The position numbers were made by a program, and so were the translations under genes. The notes beneath the pieces are model-generated. The model made no database searches. It was given only the letters and a program-made list of their open reading frames with translations, and was not told the origin of the DNA. A stretch of 64,000 nt of DNA from Bisporella sp. PMI_857 (lineage: Eukaryota; Ascomycota; Leotiomycetes; Helotiales; Helotiaceae). The DNA lies in the NCBI GenBank assembly GCA_021307315.1, contig JAJSPD010000047.1, positions 1-64,000 of the forward strand. Direction: 5' to 3'. Below are positions 21,704 to 33,669 of the stretch, piece after piece (positions within the stretch are counted from its first letter, which is position 1; each line of letters starts with the position of its first letter).

Positions 21704-24224
21704 ATGGACCACGAAAAGCCCCAAGCTGTGTCGCATCACATTATAGAGTACGGAAGCGGTGAGATGAGTCGCTCTACCGATTATTCGGATCTACAACATG
21801 GCCGGACGCCTTCTATCATCGAGCTGGATGAAGTCGAGCGAGTCGAGGAGACTCACGAGCGCCGAGGCGAACATGTGTGGTAAGTAGTCAATTAGGCAGC
21901 ATTATTTGAAGTGAAGCTAAATTGTACCTAGGAGAGTGCTTAACGAAAGACAGATTAATGTAAGTCAATTGGAAAGTTTGTTTGAGCTGCTCAGCTAACT
22001 AGTGGAATAGATGATAGCATTTTCTGGGTAGGCTTGAAAGCTAAGATACGCTTAACACATAGCTGACATATACCGTTTGCAGCACAATCGGAAATGGTAT
22101 GTCAGCCAACGATCACTAATCTTTGCCGTATATTAACCAATCTTTTTAGGTCTTTTTCTCGGCAGTGGTAGAACTCTCTCCCGAGCTGGACCCGGCGGCG
22201 CAGTTATGTGTTACATACTCATGGGTACTGTTATGTCGTCGGTCATGTCCTGCCTAGGGGAGATGACAGCCTTAATGCCCGTAAACGCTCCAGTCATGGA
22301 GTTTCCTCGGCGCTTCCTCGATCGTGGTGTTGGTTTTGCAGTAGGCTGGATGTATTGGTAGGGGAAATGAAGGATTCAAACAACCAAGAACTAACAATGG
22401 AAAGGTTCGCTTATGTCATCATCGCTGCAGATGAGCTTGTAGCAGTGTCGCAATCAGTGAGGTTTCACTACGACGATGGGAAAACGTTCTTGCAATGGAC
22501 GGTTGGACAGGATGTCGACCCGGTTGTGTGGATTTCACTCTTTCTGGTCTTGGTTGTCGTAATCAACATGTTTCCAGTCAAGGTTTGCGAGCGCATTTTG
22601 AAGGAGATAGGTCCATGAGGTTAACGTAACTACAGTATTTCGGAGAATTCGAGTATATCTTTGGTTGCATTAAGATAACGTTCATCGTTATGCTAATTGT
22701 CTTGATGCTCATTTTGGCAACAATGCAGCGTAAGATACTACATAAGACAATTCTCATATTCAGGACTAACCATTGTATATAGCGCGAGCGAGCGCATACT
22801 ATGATGTGGCACCCGGCACGAAGTGTAAGCTAAATCTAATACGCAGCGAATACCTTTATGAAACTAATATCGCATCTATTTAGACTGGAACGCACCCTAC
22901 GGATTCTTCAGAAATTCTTTCCAGGTCAAAAACGAGGATGGCGAAGTACAGCGCCTTATCACAGGGGGCGTGGGAACTTTCCTTGGGGTGTGGTAAGTCT
23001 CATACATACGTTTTTTGGTCAGGTACCTAAAGGACATTAAAATAGGACTGGTATCATAAATTCAATTTTCTCATATGTCGGCATGGATATTGTGGCAGCC
23101 ACCGCTGCAGAGTCCAAATCACTTTCCAACTCAGAGAGCATGAAGATGGCTGCTCGAAAGATCAGCTTGCGCATCGTCACTCTGTATACTTTTGCGATGC
23201 TTGCAGGATCGTTTGTCGTTCCCTACGATCATCCCTTCATCAATGGTGGCGGACAATCGGTCGGCTCTCACTCAATATTCATCATCGCTGTGGTAGAAGC
23301 TGGAATCCCATCCGCAGCACATTTCTTTAATGCTGTGTTTGTATTCTCTGCTTTCACATGCGCAATCAATTCTACGTATGTGGCATCCAGGGTGTTATAT
23401 ACTTTGGCACTACAAGGGCAGACGGGTCCCGACTTCATCACTAGGCGATTGAAGCGCTGCCACAATGGAGTCCCTATCAGAGCCGTGCTCGTCACTTGTT
23501 CACTGATGTTGATTGGATATATGGGTCGCACAGGAGCACCCGGCCAGGTATGAAACTCTTCCATTTCGGAGCTTCGTACTAATTTTCTCCCCAGAGAATG
23601 AATGAACTAGCTTCGAACTGCGTGGTATCTTGCCTAATCGTATTCATTATAATCTGCGCAACTTATCTCTGCTTCTTTAGAACGTAAGTATATAGTCCGT
23701 AATTATACAGTCTAACAAAGTATACGCTGACAGATAATAGCCTGGAAGATGTCAAACTTTATGGGAACAATTCCGAGGCCCAGGCTGCATGCTACGACCG
23801 TAATCATCCTCGATACCCATATAAGTCGCATGGCCAGTGGCTCAAAGCTGCCTACGGATGCTTTGCTTGCGTTGTTCTAGTTATATTCAATGGCATAAAA
23901 GCTTTTCTGCAGAACCCATTCAGCTCGCGGGAGTTCGTGGCACAATATATCAGCGTAAACCGCCCCAAAATCAGTGCCAGAAGGAAGAAAATCTAACTTT
24001 GCATATAGGTCCCAGTTTTCATCCTCTTAATAATCGGTTACAAACTCCGCAAGCACGGCATCAAGCTTCAAAACTGGCGGCCAGAGCGTTCTAATGATCT
24101 AAGAAATACGGTGCAGGTTACGAGTGAGACGAGGAAAGGGCGTCTAGAGTTCCCGGATAATGCGTTCTTTACAAAAGAAAACGGGATAACGTTTGCGAGA
24201 TGGCTGTGGGTGTGGATAAAATAA
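21704..24224 (+). CDS. Amino-acid permease (fungal YAT/APC family)
   Basis: A plasma-membrane proton-coupled amino-acid importer of the yeast-type permease family. Thirteen exons join in frame to 628 aa: 21704-21879, 21932-21959, 22011-22027, 22083-22096, 22150-22357, 22405-22582, 22636-22729, 22783-22824, 22884-22992, 23046-23547, 23595-23683, 23741-23954 and 24009-24224. Three consecutive exons are only 28, 17 and 14 nt; together they encode the first-helix signature INMIAFSGTIGNG. Other family marks are SGRTLSRAGPGGA, GEMTALMPVNAPVMEFPRRF, FSYVGMDIVAATAAES and the C-terminal FKLRKHG-like end of helix 12 (GYKLRKHGIK). The cytosolic N-terminus (~70 aa) is acidic with Lys, typical for ubiquitin control. 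About 12 hydrophobic helices are visible. Substrate specificity cannot be read. Confidence 0.94.
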
Positions 24225-25557
24225 TTGGTTGTCTGGACCGCGGACCTTCGGCGTGGAGTTTACGGATGAGGCGTTTCGGGTCGGATACCATGGTTTGGCA
24301 ATGTGAGCCGAAGACTGCATATGCATTAAAGAATCTTGTCGTCTCTGCTGTCTTTGTAGTTCTGTTTCAAGAATGCAATTGAGTGCAAGTTTAAGATTTT
24401 AAGCAAAGTGCGAATCAAGGTCTAACCTTTCATGGCTGAACCCGTTACCATCATGCAGTATTGTAGCAAGATGGAGAGCCTGCTATCGCTCCAATTAGAG
24501 CGTCTGCAGTAGGTAAGTTTCTTAACTCTATAATCGGGTTTGCCCAGCTATGCAAGTGCGGGGGAGGGGAATCTAGGGTAACCACCCTACGCTCCCCCAA
24601 ACCCTCATTATACTTTCATACAGGAGATTGGCATTGATTCATATCCACCAATGCATAATGTCAAAACTGCAGACCACCGCCTTTTGGTGCTGCTTCAGCT
24701 GCCAACAGGAACCAGGATGAGGGAGTGAATGGCAGTCTCTGCAAAACTGCGTTAGACTTTTGAAGTGGGTGCGCCAGCACTATTTTTGCCTAATTACCAT
24801 GTATGAGTTTGCCTGACCTATTCTTCCTCTTGAAATGCTGAGTCCCTTTTAAGCCTGGATCGCCGAAGGAGAGAAACCTCGCTTAGGCTGAGGCGGACCA
24901 ACTTCCGAACTTGGAGCCCGGTTTAAAGACCTCGAGCTCGTCGAGCGCCCGAAGTTTGGTCGCCAACCCGTTTTATTTCTCTTTTCCCATCCCTCTTTCT
25001 TCTTCCTAGAAATCCAGATCATCCTTATCTAACAAGGGCCGAGATCAAGTGGCTGTGATGCATACAAACTCCATTGAGCAGTTTAGGAAGCTGGCCGTTG
25101 GCAAGATGCCCACCAGACCAGTACTACTAAAGCAATTGTTTGTTGTTTAAATGTGCTATTGGGGTATGTACACTAGATGTTTGCTCTTGCTATTGCCAAA
25201 AATGCTCTCTGGTAACTTTGTTCTACTAGGTACAGATAGTGTTACGCCAGGATTCACTCGCTGCCTCAGGACGGTCAATTGACAGTTTTAGAAGAATAGG
25301 CAAGAGAAATTATTGGGCATTCAGAGAAACTTGCGCCTTGTGGGCTGTCAAACGAGTCGTCGTTTCCCGGATCGCGCTTGAATGTTCAAGAGTGTGATTA
25401 ACATTGATTCTACGAAACATATCAGCGCTCTTCAGGTCCAACATGAACGACACCGCTTCCCCTCCTCGTCGTACCAATAAATATCGAGGACGACTTCCGC
25501 GCACGAAAATGGTAAGTTCTGCTGAGAGGCTAGATGCATTCCGAAACATCTCCCAGG
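24225..25557. other. Convergent intergenic region
   Basis: Lies between the permease (+) and a 102-aa gene (-). I see no supported gene. An imperfect inverted repeat (arms 24896-24908 and 24949-24961) flanks the CG-rich segment CTCGAGCTCGTCGAG. A short frame at 25442 ends in a GTAAGT donor, but no downstream exon could be found. Confidence 0.5.
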
Positions 25558-25924
25558 CTATCTTCCAGGGATTTCCTCGTTTATCTCGGAGAGTTCCTGA
25601 TGTTTAAGATACTCTGAAAAAATATATTCAGGGTCTACGAACTGGTCGGCTGGGCTCTCCTCCGCCTTTTCTACAGCGTGGTATGTCAACAAGCCAGCTG
25701 ATTAAAATGGGCGAGCAGGTAAACATACTTAGCCTGTCCTCCACATATTGCCTCAGTCTCACTTTGATGCTGTCCTCATATCGGTCTATCTCCCCCTTCG
25801 AGAATCCTTGACCTGCTAACTCATCCACAAATTTCGTGTATAGGATATCTTCAATTTTCACCTGGCCAAGGAACTCGTCCAGCTTGTGCACAATCTTAGA
25901 GCCGGCGGCGTTTATGTCTGCCAT
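25558..25924 (-). CDS. Small helical hypothetical protein (102 aa)
   Basis: No family recognised. Two exons (25924-25729 and 25670-25558) are joined through a GTATGT...TGTAG intron and read in frame to a stop. The protein is hydrophilic and predicted almost wholly alpha-helical: MADINAAGSKIVHKLDEFLG, then FVDELAGQGFSKGEIDRYED, VRLRQYVEDRLKKAEES and YIFSEYLKHQELSEINEEI. It has no cysteine, signal peptide or membrane segment. Good intron signals, a balanced amino-acid composition and continuation of the helical pattern across the splice argue that it is real. It may be an adaptor or complex subunit. It is divergent from the small secreted protein at 26493. Confidence 0.7.
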
Positions 25925-26492
25925 AGTTGTTGGAAGTATTTGTCGTTTGAATTTTGCTTTTGGAGGGGAAACAACCTACGTTAAATGGTTATTTTATATT
26001 TTAGGGGAGCACTTGAGGACGTCAAGGCACAAGTTCCAAAAGGGGCGCAGCGCATTTAAAAAGTGTTGGTAGTTAAAGAACCCACATTTTTACTGGCTGA
26101 ATCTGGCATGGGCTTCCGCCGAAGTTCTTAAATTATCCTTCCGGATGTTGGAAATCAGTCAGCCACCCAACAGGTACCAACAGCATACTTACTACATCCC
26201 AATTGTGTCCATAAACCTATTTTTTGCTCCCGGATTTTCTGAAAATGCGGCTACGGATCATATCTCAGAGGCTTGGTCTAATTGATTGGAATTCCTCGGA
26301 ATTGGATGCAGGTCCAACGACCCACCGTTCCGCCCCAAAGGAGAGGAGGTGGGACTGTCTCCGAGATATAAATCGCGATGCTTCCATCTCTTAACAAGTG
26401 CAACAATTACACCAGCTTTCTCCAGCTTTCTCCAGCCCAATTCAAAATATATTCCACAACTATCTTTCCTGCTCTTCTTCTATAAGAAAACA
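25925..26492. other. Divergent promoter region
   Basis: Lies between the 102-aa gene (-) and the small secreted protein (+). It contains the TATA-like box listed separately and a duplicated CAGCTTTCTC pair near 26412-26434 in the presumptive leader. Confidence 0.55.
26367..26373 (+). promoter_or_regulatory. TATA-like box
   Basis: TATAAAT about 120 bp upstream of the ATG of the small secreted protein, followed by a pyrimidine-rich leader. Position and sequence fit a fungal core promoter. Confidence 0.45.
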
Positions 26493-26885
26493 ATGAAACT
26501 CTTAGCCATCATCCCCATCCTCTCCTTCTCCTTCCTTGCCTCCGCCAGTCCGGCACCATCCGTTACCACCTGTTGGATCCATCCCTACCCCAAATTCGTC
26601 GCAGGGCAGCCCATTACCCAATTCGGCTTCATGCTCATGGCTCCAAGGTGGAAGGCGCAAGAGCTGGAGAAGTTCGATTCCCGGGTGGAGCGCTGCGGTT
26701 TGATACCCGGGCTCTACAAAAAGACCTTGGGAGGGTTGAAGCTGGACGCAGTCCCCTACCGCCTGGGTGTCATTCCCAACGATATCACTTCCTTCGATTG
26801 TCTCCAGAAAACGATTTCTGATGCTGGACCGGGTATCGCCAGAGAGTTCGTTGGCTGCAAGCACAAGGACTTGGATCTGAAATGA
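26493..26885 (+). CDS. Small secreted four-cysteine protein (130 aa)
   Basis: Single-exon hypothetical secreted protein. Residues 1-18 are a typical signal peptide (LLAIIPILSFSFLASA) with cleavage before SPAPS. The mature chain is ~112 aa with exactly four cysteines (27, 68, 103, 122), compatible with two disulfides. It is rich in Pro, Gly and Lys (for example CGLIPGLYKKTLGGLKLDAVPYRLGVIP) and ends in a lysine-rich tail. The frame stays open upstream of the ATG without another ATG, so Met at 26493 is the start. It fits the usual criteria for a candidate effector or apoplastic protein, but no family is recognised and no function is claimed. Confidence 0.8.
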   Translation: MKLLAIIPILSFSFLASASPAPSVTTCWIHPYPKFVAGQPITQFGFMLMAPRWKAQELEKFDSRVERCGLIPGLYKKTLGGLKLDAVPYRLGVIPNDITSFDCLQKTISDAGPGIAREFVGCKHKDLDLK

Positions 26886-27670
26886 ATTTTGTGGTGTTTT
26901 GGTAGACGGAGGAGTAGCGAAATGGTACGGCGTGTCGTCATGCCAGGACCGTATATCATAATGTGCGGTTGCAGTCATAGCATCGAATTCTATATTTCAC
27001 ATTATACGGCGATATGACAATATCTTGAGAAAGCATGCTAAGTCGATCAACGTAAGGAATAAATCATTAATTATTCGGAGTATCGGTAAAGAATCACATA
27101 TAGTTTATGCTCATTTTGCGTAGATTGGTATGTGTTTTATATAAGATCATATAATGGACGCTGAGCAATAACAAGATTCTCAAAATGTAACAGCTTCACA
27201 GCACAAAGTAACACGTGAACCGTATGTGGTAATGCTCCGATATCGTATTATATAAAATGGCATTGCTGGGTCAAGTGTAATCTGCATCCAGGTACACAAT
27301 ATTGTATCGAACAGTGTACAGTGTAAGAATTTCTAGAGTGAATATTTTGCGATAATGCTATTCTTTGCACTTAAATGACCTACCTCCCGCGCTAGAAAGA
27401 ACTGATGGCTGGAGTCTAGGGGATAGAAGGTCATTTGAATGTGGAATTAGAATGTAAAGAAGTTGGTGGCCTTGGTGATGATGTAGCAAGGGAATTTGTA
27501 ATAAAATAGTACCTATGGCGCCTGTAAGGTACCCAGCAAAGTACCTGAATCTTTCCACTGGCTGGAAACTATACTTTAGTCTTATTCTTTGTAAAGGTGG
27601 ATCAGGAGATACCTAATGGTCATGCGATGGCGTGTATACCGTAATGTCTGAAACTGGCTTCTCCTCTATC
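26886..27670. other. Convergent 3' intergenic region
   Basis: Lies between the small secreted protein (+) and the MFS transporter (-). AT-rich, with no supported gene. Confidence 0.55.
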
Positions 27671-29524
27671 CTAATTGCCTCTTCTATCATCTAAATCTTC
27701 GTCCTCGCCTTCATCTTCAAGGACGATCTCCGTCCCATTCCCGCCCTCAATAACCCACCAACTCGCCACACAAGCCAGTCCTCCCAAGCTGGCGAGGCAC
27801 CAGAACCCCAATCCAACAACACCGATCTGGAGGCCCTTTCCAAATATCACAAACGCTATTATCGGGAAGAAGCTACGAGCTAGATTGCCGATGACTGTTC
27901 CAGCAGTGTGAATCGTGCCTCGAACCGAGGGATGAGGCGTGCAGTCGTTGATGAGGAGAGTCGTAGCCGGTATCACACCCGTGCGCCCAATTACGAATAA
28001 GAGGAGTACAAAGAGCATGGATATCCAAACCACTACTTTTGGTGGAAAGTATGAAGCGATGAGGGACGGGAATGGGGCGAGCGCGTAGACGAAAGGGAAG
28101 ACGAAGAGAGCCCACCGCCAAATGCGAATTGTGCCGAACCGATCGTTGAGCATTGGGTATACAATGAGTTGGAGGACCACCCCAACGACGCCCAGCGCAG
28201 ACATGGCGAATCCCACTTCACGTGGTATCATGCCCAGACCGCCTGTGAAAGTAAATGGGGGATGTGGAGGGGATGTGGAAAGTGGTGTCGAAAGGAAAAT
28301 GGCCCAGAGATTTGCGAAAGTGCTGAGGTGGCCTGCTATTATGAAATGGGCAAGCATCGTGCATAAAACATTTCTAGTCCAAATCCTGCGGAACGGAAGT
28401 GCTTTCTTCTTCCTTGTTGTCGGTTTCGCTGGCTCGTTTATTGCCGGGAAGGATGAGTTTGAGGGAGACATCTCAATGACTGGACTTTCTGATCCAGGTG
28501 TAAAGTCTTCTGAAGCCAAGGGTAAATAATCTACTGTTTGTCTGGAGGATTTAAATGTCGCAAGACGTTTCCGTAATCGACGAGCAAAACTGCCCTCTGT
28601 ATGCTGAAGAGTTTCGAGAGTTTCTTCTAGTCCAAAGAACACACAGACAGCAGCAACTACATAGACTGACGCAACGAATAAGTTTGGAGCCGCATATGGA
28701 TATCCTTTAAGCATCTTTTCTTCTTCTGGGGTTTGCTGTGCGCTGAGCATCCCACCAACCAAAGGTCCAAAGAGCGTACCTGCGCTGGCAAAGAGAGGGA
28801 GGAGAAGAAGTGCTCGCGTCCGGTATCTACCAACATCAACATCTGAGCAGCACTTGATTTAGAAATATCTACCGTTTTTCTGGATTGAGCTCAGCAACTA
28901 CGCAGCGAGCAATTCCAATAGTACTGCTCATTGCCCCGCCAAAGACCTGCCACGCGACAGCCGAAATGAAGGTCCTCGAGAAGCCATATCCTAAGCTTGC
29001 AACAGCTGCTCTAGGTCAATCCAACTACACGGATTGTTTCGTCCCTTCAACACTCACCAGAACTCAGCAGCCCAATCATCAACACAGCCTTCCTACCTCC
29101 AAACTCAGAATCCGCAAGTCGACCCCACAACATGCCTGTGCATACCTGAGCAGCGGTTTTTGCACCAACAATGATGCCCGCGTACGTGGCCAAGCGCTCT
29201 GCTGATATAGAGGGCTCGAAAAATTTCAGCTGGTAGAACATATATGTCTAGCCATCGCTTCAGCGGTATGCCTTTCATGCATGGAAATAGGTCCTATACC
29301 TGAATAGATGTTGATGCCAATGGATCGGCTAGTCTAACTATACAGAGGATGGCAAGCTGTTTCTTATTCGGCAGGCTCATATACGAGGCCTTGGTCTCTA
29401 CGGGCTTTGAGGGGGCTTCCACATCGCGAAACTCGGGAAGCGGCTCTTGTTGGTGCTCGATGAACGCAGATACACCCTCGACCCCCGAATTCGAGCTTTT
29501 GTTAGGATTGTTCCGAAGTGCCAT
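27671..29524 (-). CDS. Major facilitator superfamily transporter (ZIFL/YCR023C-like)
   Basis: A 12-helix MFS membrane transporter. Four exons (29524-29300, 29247-29058, 29005-28873, 28826-27671) give 567 aa. The MFS motif between helices 2 and 3 is present as GRLADSEFGGRKAVLMIG, and the TM5 region as GPLVGGMLSAQ. A long Ser-rich central loop (~250-315) contains TTRKKKALPFRRIW before helix 7. The C-terminal tail is strongly acidic (DEGEDEDLDDR). The overall pattern (FFEPS after helix 1, acidic/basic linker) resembles fungal members related to plant zinc-induced facilitators and yeast YCR023C, whose substrates are mostly unknown. The start ATG at 29524 gives a normal N-terminal cytosolic segment. 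Family firm, subfamily moderate. Confidence 0.9.
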
Positions 29525-30373
29525 CTTCACACATTCTAACAACAAGGGAAGACCGAAAACAGTGGGAAAAGATAAAATACGATAACGGGATACATTGCAT
29601 CGATTCAAAATCAAGGGAATACGGAGTTGGAGCTGTCCATCAACCCCGCTTTTCCTGCATGTGGAAAAGAAAAGCAATGTGTATGGCTGTCGCCAAACGC
29701 AAGATACCAATAGGGTTGGTTTAACTGTCCACTACGCATGCAAGCCCACCATGTCCGCGTCATGTAGTGGTGTACTACAGGAGAGGTCCGATTGATCAGC
29801 TAGGCAAAGGGTGTTCCATTGGTTCGCCATGATTAACCTTGAGAGCCGTCTAGATGAATCGCGACCGGGCAGTTGATGTCGCAAAATGCTGGATAAGATG
29901 CCTTGCTCGCAGAATAATTCATGGAAATTTGCTAAGAAGAGATAAAAGTGCTAGCACTAACAGGTTGAAAGACATTCGTTCTTAGTAGCGAGTGGAATCA
30001 AGGTGGCTACAACAAGGAAAAATGAAGAAAAGTGAGGAAATAGAACTCATTGGAAAAGATTAAGCTGCTGTATGGTATGCGGCCCCGCTAATGCATCCTA
30101 GATCATCGTCCCAGCATTGCTATCCAATGAAATCTTTGGATTTAATCAAATATATTTTTGTTGCATGTCGCAGGGAGGCCGCACTGAGCAGATGTTGCTC
30201 GCAGCGCATGCGGCCGGCTGGTAGTGGTCGTAATCAACGGGAACCAACACCCATCACACGGGCAGGGCCAAATTCAAACATGTGATGTGAAGTTAATTCG
30301 AGTACGCAGTGTACATACATATATAATTTTAGATATCATCTATAGATCCCCAACATCTAGCTTCACGCCGAAT
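29525..30373. other. Intergenic region upstream of the MFS gene
   Basis: Lies between two minus-strand genes. I see no supported gene, repeat or RNA. Confidence 0.55.
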
Positions 30374-31682
30374 CTATATTTTGGGATCTGCCCCCAAGAA
30401 TCCATTTACGACTGCTGTTAACAATTGATTTGCGATGGCTGTCTTTGGTGGGAGCCGTATACCCCCTTCCTTGTATTCATCTCCAGGAGCTTCGTCCAAA
30501 CCACTTGCGCCAATACGCAGAGCCTCCCGGATCACATCTAACTCGACCCATTTTGCATCCTCCAACTCAGGATCATGCTCTAGATGGATCTTCTCGCCAT
30601 CCGGCAAAGCCTGTGCAATCGCTCCGATCATCAAGTTTGCTGGATATGGCCATGGCTGTGTGCTATGGATTACCACACGGCCTAGCAGGACTCCGCTTTC
30701 TTCCCAAACTTCACGGCGAACCGCTTCCTCTACCGACTCAGCAGGTTCGCAGAATCCGGCTAGAGTCGAGTAGAAGAATTTTGGCCACGACTTACCACGA
30801 CCGATAAGTACACGTTTTGCATCATGACTGACTACAGCCATAATGACCGTAGGATCCGTGCGAGGGAAAGTTAGGTTGGATATGCCTTTTCGAGTCGCAC
30901 AACTAGCACGCTCCCGTGGCTCTGTAAGGATTGATGTTGCTCCTCCTTGAGGTGTAGGTAGGGATGCAAAGTCTGTTGGCGGACAAACGCGCTTGGTACC
31001 TGCATTTACCGAAAGTGTTGGTTGTCCGCATCCTGCACAATATGGATTTCGTGCATTCCAATCCAGAAGAGCTCGCCCCTGAGCATATATGGCCGCTATG
31101 AATGCAGTTAGCACAGGCACGCGGTACTATAGTTCGGTCACAACTACCTTCTGGAGCATTTAAGCTCATCGCCACCCGCCCTTGCAGAAAAGTATAACCT
31201 TTGGCTTTCATAGCCTCGACAACACTTACAGCCTCCTTTTCTACAGTTCCCTTTGGTGTGATATCTACAGCAAAATAAGGCGTTCCAGAATAGATCCCAT
31301 GCTCAAAGCCTTGCTTCTTCTTCTCGTCCAATCCCAAGAATAGTACCAAAGGCAGTGTGATCGCCGAGTTGTAATCTTTGATCATCTGCTCCTCTGTCTT
31401 CTCAAATGGGTTCTCCCCAACCAATCCCTTTATATCCGAGTATGTAGCGTATGCAATATTCGAAGGATCTTGAGCGAGCGGTGTAAGGTTATCGAAGAGC
31501 ATAAACTGCGTTGTGGGATGCGTGAAAGCCTTCGAGATGAAGTCATGGTTAGCTCTGAGGAACGAGACGCGGTTCAGAGGGGATCCAGAGAAGTAATTGG
31601 CGATTTCTCGCCCAAATTTCCTGCTCAACATCGAGTCTAGGTCGTGATGTGCTGGGTCTGGAAGGTCTGGTTGGCGGGGCAT
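30374..31682 (-). CDS. NPY1: NADH pyrophosphatase (Nudix hydrolase, NUDT12/NudC type)
   Basis: Hydrolyses NAD(H) to NMN(H) and AMP, and possibly decaps NAD-capped RNA. Two exons (31682-31148, 31095-30374) give 418 aa. The N-terminal Nudix-like domain (MLSRKFGREIANYFSGSPLNR...) is followed by a zinc ribbon starting CAGCGQPT with a later CPP and CATRKG pair, and by the catalytic Nudix box GFCEPAESVEEAVRREVWEE, which fits G-x5-E-x7-R-E-U-x-E-E-x-G-U exactly. The NADH-specific motif after the box reads SQPWPYP-like (TQPWPYPANLM). The open frame extends upstream of the chosen ATG but only from a TTG, so Met at 31682 is the start. It ends in DPKI, so no classical peroxisomal tripeptide is visible. 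Confidence 0.94.
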
Positions 31683-32547
31683 AATTGCTTTATTGTCTGC
31701 GGATGTGTAGGAATGAGATTTAGCACAGCCTGCCCACACGAATGAAGCGCATAACAGACACAGAAAATAACGAAGCAATGTCCCAAGAATTGTGATTCAA
31801 CGCTCGCTGAAAGTCAGATATCAATGAGTGGGGGTCAAAGCTCGGGTCGAAATGGCGAAGTTGCTCACAGATTGATTACCAATAGAAGAATCAACACAGA
31901 CCAGGATCAAAAAGAGAGAAAAAGACAGCAAAAACATGAGGTTCGAGAAATGATAGAAGCTACTTAACATTCCATGTAGTATGTGCACGAAAGCATTAGA
32001 GGATGGCGTTTCAAACGCAAAGCACCTTCATCATCGTGAATTGTTTGATGCGGTTAGATTGCCGCGGCTCTGAAGTTGATGACGTCTAAAAAGTCTCACG
32101 TGACCACATCACTCTCCTTCTCCTTTTCCATCATGTTGCGTGATGTATGTTGCAAGGATATAAGGGTCGAGACATCGTGAGAATACTACTTTCCAAAATA
32201 CTCAAGAGGTCTGCATGGACGATCTTAGAAGCATGGTTATCTTTGAGAAGGTGCTATTCAGATGTTATGAACCAGAACAGAAATGCAACATTAGCTCATA
32301 TCTTGCATAATGAGTCTACATTTACCGGCGTTGAATGTGCCTGACACAATATGCACCATATCTGACATCAACTTCTCAACTAAGCAAGAACAAATTGCTC
32401 GCTAATATGGGCTGCCCCAGATGGAGGGCTTTGCCGAATTCATCTGAGCTTCTTTTAACGTCAATCAAGCACTCATTAACAATTATTTTCACTCGCAATG
32501 CAGGTGAAATTCAGAAAGCATTCTTTCAAATCATCAGTCTGTTATTA
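31683..32547. other. Intergenic region
   Basis: Upstream of the Nudix gene and downstream of the enoyl-CoA hydratase, both minus. No gene is supported. Confidence 0.55.
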
Positions 32548-33669
32548 TCAACAATGCTTAAATACAGGGGGTCTCTTCTCTTTGAATGCAGTCATTCCTT
32601 CATGCTTGTCGTGGAGAGAAAAGCTACTGTAATAGAGAGCCCGTTCATACTGCAGCCCTGACTGGAGACTCATTTCCTCGGCTTTTTAAGTCAGCATTGA
32701 ACAGCAAGCAGTTTGTAAAATACAATGATCCGAGGTCAATATATTATTAAGCTTACCGCTCAGTATTGCTTGCTTCGCCAGCTGTACAACAGGATTAGAT
32801 TTTGCAGCAATGCTGTACGCGCTTTTCATAGCCTCAGACAAGACTTCGTCCTTGTTTAAACTTCGTGAAACAAGCCCCAGGTGCTCAAGTTCTTCGCCAG
32901 TCAATGTGGCTGAGGTAAGTATCAATTCCATAGTCTGGGGAATGGTCAGTTATTGTCTTTTTACCAGCAAGGTCCTCTACTTTAAATTTTCCAAGGGTCC
33001 TGGCGAGTCGCTGTGTACCTCCAGCTCCTGGTATAGTCCCTATTGAAAGCTCTGGCAGGCCAAATTTGGCATCCTTAGCAGCAATTATAATGTCACACTG
33101 GCCACTGTCAATTAATTGTAAGCTCCCATTAGTAACACATACATACCATCATTGCAAGTTCGAAGCCTCCACCAAGCTGCCATCACTTGCGTTAGCATAA
33201 GTCAATCAAGATTTAGTTTAAGAGGGCTTGTACTGCAAAACCTAGGACAGCAGCTATAATTGGTTTTCTCATTGAGCCAATAGCGTCTGATAGGTCTTTC
33301 AAATATTCACGCTTAAATCCCTCAGGGCTAGAGATATCTACCAACTCTCCTATGTCGGCACCAGCTGGTTGACAGTCAGTGCTATAAAAAAAACTTCTTA
33401 AATTTTTGTCATATTTTGGGTTAATCAGAGTCAGAATTAACATGACACATGGCACGTGACATACCTGAGAATGGGCCGCCAGGCGACCCCGTGAGTACAA
33501 CAGCCCTTACCTGGCTATCCTTCTCTACAACTGAGATATCGGCGATCAAACCGTCTATCACATCCTGTGAGAGGGCATTCCTCTTCTGTGGCCGGTTAAT
33601 CTCAATGACGGCGACTCCAAATTTATCGATTGTTGTCCTAGTGAAGACTGACCCCTCATTGTGTGCCAT
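32548..33669 (-). CDS. Enoyl-CoA hydratase/isomerase (crotonase family)
   Basis: Hydrates 2-enoyl-CoA in beta-oxidation or branched amino-acid breakdown. Six exons (33669-33465, 33364-33234, 33176-33147, 33097-32981, 32934-32757, 32681-32548) give 264 aa, a normal length. The third exon is just 30 nt and encodes [10 protein letters not shown]. The oxyanion hole is built by SAGADI and GGGFELA. Both catalytic glutamates of true hydratases are present: Glu in GGGFELA and Glu in [18 protein letters not shown]. The C-terminal part ([20 protein letters not shown], then [15 protein letters not shown]) lies in the last exon and closes the fold. No N-terminal presequence or clear PTS1 is seen, so location is open. 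The gene stands beside the Nudix gene, but no shared pathway is implied. Confidence 0.93.

Noticed and set aside
26286..26492. Upstream in-frame extension of the four-cysteine secreted protein
   Set aside because: No ATG in the extension, and it would destroy the signal peptide and cover the TATA box.
26655..26690. tRNA-like B-box string (GTTCGATTCC)
   Set aside because: It lies inside the coding frame of the secreted protein, with no A box or cloverleaf around it; I found no credible tRNA elsewhere.
31683..31778. In-frame upstream extension of the Nudix gene with a hydrophobic, signal-like start
   Set aside because: The extension opens with TTG; the first ATG is at 31682, which matches the family start.
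30374..33669. Idea that the Nudix and enoyl-CoA hydratase genes form a metabolic cluster
   Set aside because: They are separated by 0.9 kb, each has its own promoter region, and no shared pathway is indicated.
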